Positions 1 to 5,623 of a stretch of 6,843 bases of DNA are shown here, piece after piece. Origin of the DNA: Planctomycetaceae bacterium (GTDB lineage Bacteria; Planctomycetota; Planctomycetia; Pirellulales; UBA1268). The notes under the pieces are model-generated. The model ran no database searches. It had not been told where the DNA came from and saw only the letters and a program-made list of their open reading frames with translations. The stretch covers positions 1 through 6,843 of the forward strand of contig CANGGC010000140.1 of assembly GCA_947453125.1 (NCBI GenBank). Reading direction: 5' to 3'. How positions within the stretch are numbered: the first letter of the stretch is position 1; each line of letters starts with the position of its first letter. A program made the position numbers and the translations under genes.

Positions 1-391
1 GGAGCTGCGGCTGGGGATGCTGCCGGAAGGGGCGATCATGAAGCTCTCCGGTCCAGGAGAGATCCGCTTGAAGCGCGGCGCGACGGCGACGATCGAGCTT
101 GGGCTGGTGCGCGCGGCGGAGTTTCGCACGCCAGCCTTCGCGGGGCCGGTGCGCGTGGAGCTCGTGCGCGAGGCGCTGCCACGGGCGTGGCGCGTTGGGA
201 ATCTCGTCACGCTTGAGCCGGTCGTGATCGAGAACGACGGCGCCGAATTGGCTCAGGCGACGCTGACTTTGACCCTCGCCGATGATCCGCGGATCGCCGG
301 CGAAGGGCCGATCACGATCCGGGCGACGGCGCTCGAAGAGGGGCGCTGGCCGGTCGTCAGCGAGGCGACGGTGGTGGGAATCGTGGAATGA
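1..391 (+). CDS. C-terminal fragment of an unrecognised, probably secreted beta-rich protein
   Basis: The reading frame (first full codon at base 2, stop TGA at 389-391) is open to the left edge, so this is the last ~129 residues of a longer protein whose start lies outside the window. I do not recognise a family. The visible part has alternating hydrophobic/polar stretches (for example ATIELGLV, VRVELV, ATLTLTLAD, ITIRATA) separated by Gly/Pro/Asp turns. That pattern fits a beta-sandwich (Ig-like or pre-peptidase C-terminal-like) domain of an exported protein. No catalytic motif, cysteine or membrane segment is visible. Internal ATGs at 17 and 38 are in frame but need not be starts. In planctomycetes, secreted beta-sandwich proteins often sit just upstream of PSCyt2/DUF1501 gene pairs, so a link with the next two genes is possible. 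That link is inferred from context only. Its stop overlaps an ATG at 388 (ATGA), which I do not take as the start of the next gene. Confidence 0.7.
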   Translation, partial: ELRLGMLPEGAIMKLSGPGEIRLKRGATATIELGLVRAAEFRTPAFAGPVRVELVREALPRAWRVGNLVTLEPVVIENDGAELAQATLTLTLADDPRIAGEGPITIRATALEEGRWPVVSEATVVGIVE

Positions 392-399
392 CGGCGGCG

Positions 400-412
400 T
401 ATACTCTCGGCC
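400..412 (+). promoter_or_regulatory. Putative -10 promoter element and start region of gene 2
   Basis: TATACT at 400-405 matches the bacterial -10 consensus (TATAAT) at five of six positions and stands out in GC-rich surroundings. It is followed by CTCGGCC. No convincing TTGACA-like -35 lies 16-18 bases upstream (377-382 reads GGAATC). Transcription from here would begin near 411-413, downstream of the ATG at 388, which favours the ATG at 433 for the next gene. A near-identical stretch precedes the hydrolase gene (4397 on) and a looser copy precedes the last gene (5563 on). Confidence 0.45.
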
Positions 413-432
413 ATCCTCCCGGGGCGCTCGCC

Positions 433-2910
433 ATGGCCATGCCGCTCAAGCCGAGACAAAACTTCAACCGACTCCGGCGATGGGGCTCGCGGTGGAGGAT
501 GGCTGGAAGGCTCGTCGCCATCGCCTTCTTTGTCTGCTCGTGCACGGCAGAGACTATTCCCGCCGCCGAGGTCCCCGTCGACGACGGGAGCGACCACTGG
601 GCCTTCGTGGCTCCCGAGCGGGCGGAGCTGCCGGCGGTGGGGTCGAGCGGCTCGGGGCATCCGATCGATCGCTTCCTCGACGCCAGACTCGCCGCAGACG
701 GCCTCGAGCCGGCGGGTGCGGCCGACCGAGCGACGCTCCTACGGCGCGTGACTCTCGATCTCACGGGCTTGCCGCCGACGCGCGACGACGTGCGGGCCTT
801 CCTCGCCGACACTGCTCCCGATGCTTACGACCGGCTCATCGACCGGCTCCTTTCCTCCCCGGCCTATGGCGAACGGTGGGGCCGGCATTGGATGGATGTC
901 TGGCGCTACGCCGACTGGCACGGCCGCCGGCACGTGCCCGATGTGTGGAACAGCGCCCCGCAGGTGTTCCGCTGGCGCGACTGGATCATCGCCTCGCTCA
1001 ATGCCGACACCGGCTACGACGAAATGGTGCGCTGCATGCTCGCTGCCGACGAGCTCCATCCGGGCAACCGCGACGCCGGCGTCGCTACCGGGTATCTCGT
1101 CCGCAATTGGTACGCGCTCAATCCCAACGATTGGATGCGGTCGACCGTGGAGCACGTCGGCAAGGCGTTTCTCGGGCTGGCCACGAACTGCGCCCACTGC
1201 CACGACCACAAGTTTGACCCGTTCACGCAGGAGGATTACTTCCGGCTGCGGGCCTTCTTCGAGCCGATGGGGCTGCGGCAGGACAGGCTTCCTGGTGAGG
1301 CCGATCCGGGGCCTTTTCAGCCGTATGACTACAGCGTGCTGCGGAGAGTCGAACGCCGCGGCACGGTGATGGTCTACGATCGCGCGGCCGACGCCCCGAC
1401 CTGGTTCTACGCTGACGGCGACGAGCGCAACCGCGACCAGGCCCGCGGGCCTGTGCCTCCGGGGGTGCCCGCCTTCCTCGCCCGCGGCCGCCAGCCTTTG
1501 ATCGAGCCGATCAGCCTCCCCCCGCCGGCCTTCAATCCGATTCTCGACGAGCGCGTGGCAGCGACCTTCCGCGCCGATGTCCTCGCGGCGATCGAGGTCG
1601 CCAATCGAGCGCTCGAGGAGGTTCATCCGCTCGGCGACGCCGTGGGGCTGGCCCGGAAGACGGCCGCCGCGGCAGCGCTCGGGCGGGCGACGGCGGCGCT
1701 CGTCTCACTCGATGCCCGGCTCGCCGCCGAGCGGCTCCGCTACGGCAGTGCGCCGCCCGATCAGGTCGTGGCGGCGGCCGAAGCGGCTACGGCGGCGGAG
1801 CGCCACGCCACCGAGCAATCGGCCCTCGAGACGCTCCTCGTCGCGGAGGGGGCGCTTGCCACGGCGCGGGCCAAGCCCGACACCGACCCCGCCCGACAAG
1901 CGGAGGTTGTCGCCGCGGCCGCAGCGATCGAGAAGGCGCAGGGAGCGGTGGAGGCCGCGCGGGGCGCGGCGATGCGCCCTGCCGATGGCGCCTACACGCG
2001 GATCGCCGCCGCCTATCCGGCGACGAGCACGGGGCGGCGTGCGGCGCTGGCCCGCTGGATCACCGATCGGGCCAATCCGCTCGCGGCACGGGTGGCCGTG
2101 AACCATGTCTGGATGCGGCACTTCCACGAGCCGCTCCTGTCGAGCGTGTTCGATTTCGGCCGGGCGGGTGCCGCCCCGTCCCATCCGCAAGTGCTCGACT
2201 GGCTCGCTGTCGAGTTCATGGAGAACGGCTGGCGGATGAAGCCCCTCCACCGGCTCATCGTCACCAGCGCCGCCTACCGCCGGGCAAGCGCGGAGCCCCC
2301 CGCCGCCGGTGCCGAGCCGGGGGGGGCCGCTTCCGTCGGGAAGGACCCGGAGAATCGGCTTCTGAAGCGGATGAATGTCGGCCGGATGGAGGCCGAGGTG
2401 GTGCGCGATTCGATCCTTCATCTCGCCGGCACCCTCGACCGAACGATCGGGGGGATGGAATTGGAGAACGCGGTGGCGCTCACAACCTTCCGTCGCAGCC
2501 TCTATTACAGCTGCCAGCCGGAAGAGGATGGCCGCAGCCCGTTCGCGGCGGTGTTTGACTGCGCCGACGCCGGCGATTGTTATCGGCGCTCGCGGACGAT
2601 CATCCCGCAGCAGGGGCTGGCGCTGGCCAACAGCGAGCTTGTCCATGCGGCCAGCGCGAAGGTCGCCGCCGTCTTGTGGGCGGGGCTGCCCGCGGAACAG
2701 CAGGACGACCAGAGAGCCTTCGTGACGGCCGCGTTCGAGCATCTCCTCGGCCGGGCGCCGCATGACGAGGAGATGGTCGCCTGTCACGACTGGCTCGGCA
2801 CGGAAGGCCGTGGGCCGGCGGGGATTTCAGAGCCGGTTGAGCCGGAGGTGCGCCGAGCCGGGCTCGTGCGCGTGCTCTTCAATCACAACGACTTCGTCTC
2901 CATTCGCTGA
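433..2910 (+). CDS. Exported PSCyt2 (DUF1549) - PSD1 (DUF1553) planctomycete cytochrome-type protein
   Basis: This encodes 825 residues. A basic N-terminus (NFNRLRR, SRWR) leads into a hydrophobic core (LVAIAFFV, residues 27-34), so export is expected. VCSC at residues 34-37 resembles a lipobox weakly. Residues ~76-280 are PSCyt2/DUF1549: HPIDRFLDARL, LDLTGLPPT, SPAYGERWGRHWMD, and a heme c attachment motif CAHCH (C253, C256, H257; bases 1189-1203) followed by DHKFDP. Residues ~375-526 are an Ala/Glu-rich, probably helical or coiled-coil segment. Residues ~534-820 are PSD1/DUF1553: NPLAARVAVNHVW, the FGRAGAAPSHPQVLDWLA block, DPENRLLKR, and CYRRSRTIIPQQGLALANS. The PSCyt1 domain often found at the N-terminus is absent. 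Family members are expected on the outer face of the membrane and their reaction is unknown. I set the start at 433 because it follows a putative -10 at 400-405. ATG 388 (overlapping the previous stop) and ATG 499 (GGTGGAGG abuts it) are in-frame alternatives. The DUF1501 gene follows after 16 bases. Confidence 0.93.
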   Translation: MAMPLKPRQNFNRLRRWGSRWRMAGRLVAIAFFVCSCTAETIPAAEVPVDDGSDHWAFVAPERAELPAVGSSGSGHPIDRFLDARLAADGLEPAGAADRATLLRRVTLDLTGLPPTRDDVRAFLADTAPDAYDRLIDRLLSSPAYGERWGRHWMDVWRYADWHGRRHVPDVWNSAPQVFRWRDWIIASLNADTGYDEMVRCMLAADELHPGNRDAGVATGYLVRNWYALNPNDWMRSTVEHVGKAFLGLATNCAHCHDHKFDPFTQEDYFRLRAFFEPMGLRQDRLPGEADPGPFQPYDYSVLRRVERRGTVMVYDRAADAPTWFYADGDERNRDQARGPVPPGVPAFLARGRQPLIEPISLPPPAFNPILDERVAATFRADVLAAIEVANRALEEVHPLGDAVGLARKTAAAAALGRATAALVSLDARLAAERLRYGSAPPDQVVAAAEAATAAERHATEQSALETLLVAEGALATARAKPDTDPARQAEVVAAAAAIEKAQGAVEAARGAAMRPADGAYTRIAAAYPATSTGRRAALARWITDRANPLAARVAVNHVWMRHFHEPLLSSVFDFGRAGAAPSHPQVLDWLAVEFMENGWRMKPLHRLIVTSAAYRRASAEPPAAGAEPGGAASVGKDPENRLLKRMNVGRMEAEVVRDSILHLAGTLDRTIGGMELENAVALTTFRRSLYYSCQPEEDGRSPFAAVFDCADAGDCYRRSRTIIPQQGLALANSELVHAASAKVAAVLWAGLPAEQQDDQRAFVTAAFEHLLGRAPHDEEMVACHDWLGTEGRGPAGISEPVEPEVRRAGLVRVLFNHNDFVSIR
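2296..2326. repeat. C6...G8 homopolymer pair in the PSD1 coding region
   Basis: A run of six C (2296-2301) and a run of eight G (2319-2326) flank a 17-base spacer inside the PSD1 domain of gene 2. They can pair as a GC-only stem. They encode a Pro/Ala/Gly linker between the SAAYRR block and DPENRLL. The reading frame is intact in this sequence. The G8 tract is a plausible slippage or sequencing-error site, but nothing shows that it is used for regulation. Confidence 0.5.
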
Positions 2911-2912
2911 CC

Positions 2913-2918
2913 GGGGAG
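2913..2918 (+). promoter_or_regulatory. Shine-Dalgarno site for the DUF1501 gene
   Basis: GGGGAG lies 8 bases before the ATG at 2927 and just after the gene 2 stop (TGA 2908-2910). It decides the start: the open frame extends left to an ATG at 2762, but that part overlaps gene 2 and would put ~55 residues before the twin-arginine signal. Confidence 0.7.
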
Positions 2919-2926
2919 CCCTGACG

Positions 2927-4390
2927 ATGCCCAAGAGTGCGGATGGCCAAAGACTGACGCGGCGGGGGCTGCTGGCGGCCGGTCCGCGGGCCGGGCTCGG
3001 CCTCGGGTTCGGCTCGCTCGCGCTCGAGTCGCTGCTGTGCGACGGGCCTAGGGCGCTGGCGGCGACGGCCGGCGCGCGGGCGAAGTCGGTGATCTGGGTG
3101 TTTCTGTCGGGGGGCTACAGCCACGTCGAGACGTTCGATCCCAAGCCCGCGCTCAACACTCACGCTGGCAAGAGCTACGACAAAACCCCGTTCGAAAATC
3201 CGGTCCACTCGCCGCTCCATCGGAAGCGGTTTCGATCGGTGCCGGCCGAGGAGATCAACGTCCGCGACGTCTACCCCCTCATCTATCCGATGCAGGTCGG
3301 CTTCGCCCCCCGCGGTCGCAGCGGCATCGAGATCAGCGACTGGTGGCCCCAGCTGGCGGGCGTCGTTGACGATCTCTGTTTCGTGCGGAACATGTGGACG
3401 ACCGACAATGACCACGCCGCCGAGAACCAGATCCACACCGGTCGCCACCGACTCGACGAGCCGCAGCCAAGCCTTGGCGCCTGGGCCTCCTACGGGCTCG
3501 GCTCGCTCAACGAGGATCTTCCCCGGTATGTCGTCCTTGGCGGGCCGACGCGGAGCGACACACGCCAGTCGATCGATTCGCTCTATCTCGGGCCGCAGCA
3601 TTCCGGCGTCCCTTTCGCCCTCGATCCGACAAACCCTCTCCCCTTCGGACGCCGTCAGGCGGCGCAGTCGGCTCGGCAGCAGCAGGACGAGTTCGACCTC
3701 ATCGGCCGGCTCGGGGCGATCGCCGCGGCCGAGCATCCGCACGACGCGGAGCTGCGGGCCCGGATCCGCGGCTACGAGCTCGCCTACCGGATGCAGGCCG
3801 CCGTGCCGGAGGCGGTCGGCTTCACCGACGAGACGGAGGCGACGCGCCGTCTCTATGGCCTCGACGTCGAGGCGACGAAGCTCGCCGGCGAGCGTCTCCT
3901 CACGGCCCGCCGGCTCGTGGAGCGGGGCGTGCGCTTCGTGCAGGTTTTCCCGTCGCCGTACGGCGTGTGGGACTCGCACCAGAAGCTCAAGGAAAACCAC
4001 ACCCGGCTGTGCGCCACGATCGACCTCCCGATCAGCGGGCTGATCCGCGATCTCAAGGCGCGGGGGTTGTTCGACGAGACGCTCGTCGTCTTCTGCACCG
4101 AGTTCGGCCGGACACCGGGGCTCGAACAGCGGGGCGGGGGCGTCGACGGACGCGACCACCATCCCAACGGCTTCACGATCTGGCTCGCCGGGGCGGGGGT
4201 GAAACGTGGCCATGTCCATGGCGCCACCGACGAACTCGGCTACAACGCTCTTGGCGACGGCCACTACGTCACCGATCTCCACGCCACCGTCCTCCACCTC
4301 CTCGGCCTCGATGGCCGGAAGCTCGAAGTGCCGGGCCGGCGTCGGTTAGAGATGGACCACGGCGAACCGATCACCGACATCCTCGCCTGA
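2927..4390 (+). CDS. DUF1501 protein, Tat-exported, alkaline phosphatase/sulfatase-like superfamily
   Basis: This encodes 487 residues. The N-terminus carries a twin-arginine signal (LTRRGLLAAG, residues ~10-19) followed by a Gly/Leu/Ala hydrophobic stretch ending near ALAATAGA, so the protein is probably folded before export by Tat. The mature part is a full-length DUF1501 domain (residues ~53-485). It opens with VIWVFLSGGYSHVETFDPKP (55-74) and has TEFGRTP (391-397), GRDHHPNGF (408-416), HVHGATDELGY from H429, and a C-terminal TDLHATVLHLLGLD with H452. These Asp/His-rich blocks are the family's conserved core and fit metal-dependent hydrolysis of phosphate or sulfate esters. That activity is inferred from the superfamily and no substrate can be read from the sequence. 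The gene is 16 bases behind the PSCyt2-PSD1 gene on the same strand, the standard planctomycete pairing, and is very likely co-transcribed. No promoter is seen between them. I see no truncation or frameshift. Confidence 0.94.
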   Translation: MPKSADGQRLTRRGLLAAGPRAGLGLGFGSLALESLLCDGPRALAATAGARAKSVIWVFLSGGYSHVETFDPKPALNTHAGKSYDKTPFENPVHSPLHRKRFRSVPAEEINVRDVYPLIYPMQVGFAPRGRSGIEISDWWPQLAGVVDDLCFVRNMWTTDNDHAAENQIHTGRHRLDEPQPSLGAWASYGLGSLNEDLPRYVVLGGPTRSDTRQSIDSLYLGPQHSGVPFALDPTNPLPFGRRQAAQSARQQQDEFDLIGRLGAIAAAEHPHDAELRARIRGYELAYRMQAAVPEAVGFTDETEATRRLYGLDVEATKLAGERLLTARRLVERGVRFVQVFPSPYGVWDSHQKLKENHTRLCATIDLPISGLIRDLKARGLFDETLVVFCTEFGRTPGLEQRGGGVDGRDHHPNGFTIWLAGAGVKRGHVHGATDELGYNALGDGHYVTDLHATVLHLLGLDGRKLEVPGRRRLEMDHGEPITDILA

Positions 4391-4402
4391 TCCCGACATA
4401 CT
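4374..4402 (+). promoter_or_regulatory. Putative sigma70-type promoter of the hydrolase gene
   Basis: CCGACA (4374-4379) and CATACT (4397-4402) are separated by exactly 17 bases and match TTGACA and TATAAT at four of six positions each. The -35 part lies in the last codons of the DUF1501 gene. The sequence from 4398 on (ATACTCTCCGGCC...GGGGC) closely repeats the one in front of gene 2 (401 on). Expected transcription start is near 4409, leaving a leader of about 29 bases before the ATG at 4438. Confidence 0.5.
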
Positions 4403-4406
4403 CTCC

Positions 4407-4424
4407 GGCCCTGCCCATGGGGCC
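4407..4424 (+). other. Small GC hairpin in the leader of the hydrolase gene
   Basis: GGCCC (4407-4411) can pair with GGGCC (4420-4424) around an 8-base loop. The centre also holds the palindrome CCCATGGG (4414-4421). The hairpin sits just before the Shine-Dalgarno at 4427. There is no T-run after it, so it is not a standard intrinsic terminator. It could be chance in GC-rich DNA, or could mildly influence ribosome access. Confidence 0.25.
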
Positions 4425-4426
4425 GC

Positions 4427-4432
4427 GAGGAG
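4427..4432 (+). promoter_or_regulatory. Shine-Dalgarno site for the hydrolase gene
   Basis: GAGGAG ends 5 bases before the ATG at 4438. It decides this start over the much longer open frame that reaches back to 3967 inside the DUF1501 gene. The family's conserved N-terminal motif begins shortly after 4438, which agrees. Confidence 0.75.
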
Positions 4433-4437
4433 CCACG

Positions 4438-5505
4438 ATGCCCGCCGACGACACCCCCTTGGCCTTCGAACCGCCGTGGTGGATGAAGAATCCCCACGTG
4501 CAGACGATCCTGCCGGCGCTCGTGCCACAGAAGCTCGCCGATCATGCGGCGCTGTTGCGGCGCGTCGATCTCGCCGATGGCGACGCGCTCGCCGTCCACG
4601 ACGACTGCCCCGAGGCTTGGGCCCCCGGCGGGAAGGTGGCGATCCTCTCGCATGGCCTGGCCGACCACCACCGCACGCCGCTGCTTGTGCGGCTCACCGA
4701 AAAGCTCACGGCGCGGGGCGTGCGCGTGTTCCGCTGGGATATGCGCGGCTGTGGCGCCGGGATGGCCTGGGCCCGTCGCCCCTACCATGCCGGCTGCTCA
4801 GGGGACTTGGCCGCCGTCGTCGATGCCGTCATCGGCTGGTGCTGTGGGGAGAAGAGAGCCGCAGGTGGCCCGGCGACCGGCTCCGATGCCACCGTACCGA
4901 TGCCTGACCTGACCCTGTTTGGCGTCTCCCTCTCCGGGAATGTCCTCCTCAAGTATCTCGGCGAAGCGCCAGGGCATGTCCCGGCGGCGGTGCGGCGGGC
5001 GGTGGCGGTCAATCCACCGATCGACCTGATGGCGGGGATCGAGTCGATCGGCAGCCGCACCAACCGCGTCTACGACCGGCACTTCACTGGCGTGCTCATC
5101 AAGCACCTCGAAGCCTGGTGGCACCTGCAGCCCGATGCCTTTCGCCCGCCGGAGGGGCCGCGGCCGCGGACGCTCCACGGCTTCGACGATTGGTTCACCG
5201 CCCCGGCGATCGGCTTCCGCGACGCCCACGAATATTACCGCCACTCAAGCGCCGCTCCCTTCCTCCCTGCGATCGACACACCGACGACGATCATCACTTC
5301 CCGCGACGATCCGCTCGTTCCCTTCTGGATGTTTTCGAGCGACCGCGTCGCCTATCCTGAGTGCGTGCGGCTCGTTGCCACCGATCATGGTGGCCATGTG
5401 GGTTTTGTCGGGAAGAAGGGGCTCGACCCCGACTCGCGCTGGCTCGACTGGCGCGTCGTAGAGATCGTCACCGGGATGCCGGTAAGCGACGACGAGGCGC
5501 CGTGA
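4438..5505 (+). CDS. YheT/ABHD-type alpha/beta hydrolase
   Basis: This encodes 355 residues with no signal peptide or membrane segment, so it is cytoplasmic. The N-terminal NPHVQTILPAL (18-28) is the hallmark of the YheT/UPF0017 (ABHD1/2/3-like) family of esterases or lipases. Other fold landmarks are LSHGL (70-74, oxyanion-hole strand), WDMRGCG (100-106), the nucleophile elbow GVSLSGN (162-168) with Ser164, SRDDPLVP (288-295) supplying the acid (Asp290 or 291), and DHGGHVGFVG (316-325) with His320 as the likely catalytic histidine. Length is near the usual 320-350. The elbow has Ser166 where GxSxG enzymes, including typical family members with GFSLGGN, have Gly. The triad is otherwise complete, so activity is still likely, and the substrate is unknown. 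It follows the DUF1501 gene after 47 bases but has its own promoter-like sequence and a strong Shine-Dalgarno, so it probably is not functionally tied to the upstream pair. Confidence 0.93.
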   Translation: MPADDTPLAFEPPWWMKNPHVQTILPALVPQKLADHAALLRRVDLADGDALAVHDDCPEAWAPGGKVAILSHGLADHHRTPLLVRLTEKLTARGVRVFRWDMRGCGAGMAWARRPYHAGCSGDLAAVVDAVIGWCCGEKRAAGGPATGSDATVPMPDLTLFGVSLSGNVLLKYLGEAPGHVPAAVRRAVAVNPPIDLMAGIESIGSRTNRVYDRHFTGVLIKHLEAWWHLQPDAFRPPEGPRPRTLHGFDDWFTAPAIGFRDAHEYYRHSSAAPFLPAIDTPTTIITSRDDPLVPFWMFSSDRVAYPECVRLVATDHGGHVGFVGKKGLDPDSRWLDWRVVEIVTGMPVSDDEAP

Positions 5506-5539
5506 CGGGCGCTTCTGGTCGCCAACCCTCGGCGCGACC

Positions 5540-5568
5540 TGAACGAGCGACGGGGGCGCCTGTATATT
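5540..5568 (+). promoter_or_regulatory. Putative promoter of the cytochrome-PA14 gene
   Basis: TATATT (5563-5568) matches the -10 consensus at five of six positions. A weak -35 candidate, TGAACG (5540-5545), stands 17 bases upstream with three of six matches. The following bases CGTGGCC resemble the start region of the two other putative promoters here. It lies in the 118-base gap between the hydrolase stop (5505) and the ATG at 5624. I see no terminator with a T-run and no other feature in that gap. Confidence 0.45.
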
Positions 5569-5623
5569 CGTGGCCGCCCGTTTCCATTTGGCCCCTTGTG
5601 GTCAGCGCCCGGGGACTCTGCTC

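Noticed and set aside
282..1217. Plus-strand open frame of 311 codons across genes 1 and 2
   Set aside because: Extremely Arg-rich product that overlaps the recognised PSCyt2 domain in another frame.
1705..2787. Minus-strand open frame (360 codons) opposite the PSD1 region
   Set aside because: Arg/Gly/His-rich shadow of a well-supported plus-strand gene.
2879..4297. Long minus-strand open frame (472 codons) opposite the DUF1501 gene
   Set aside because: It mirrors a confidently identified plus-strand gene. Its product is Arg/Glu/Pro-rich low-complexity sequence without domain motifs, as expected from the complement of GC-rich codons.
3967..4437. Possible N-terminal extension of the hydrolase into the DUF1501 gene
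   Set aside because: The extension would be Arg/Pro/His-rich junk overlapping a real gene. The Shine-Dalgarno and family N-terminus place the start at 4438.
5508..5523. GGCG...CGCC hairpin after the hydrolase stop as a terminator
   Set aside because: Only four base pairs with an eight-base loop and no following T-run. It is below what I would call a terminator.
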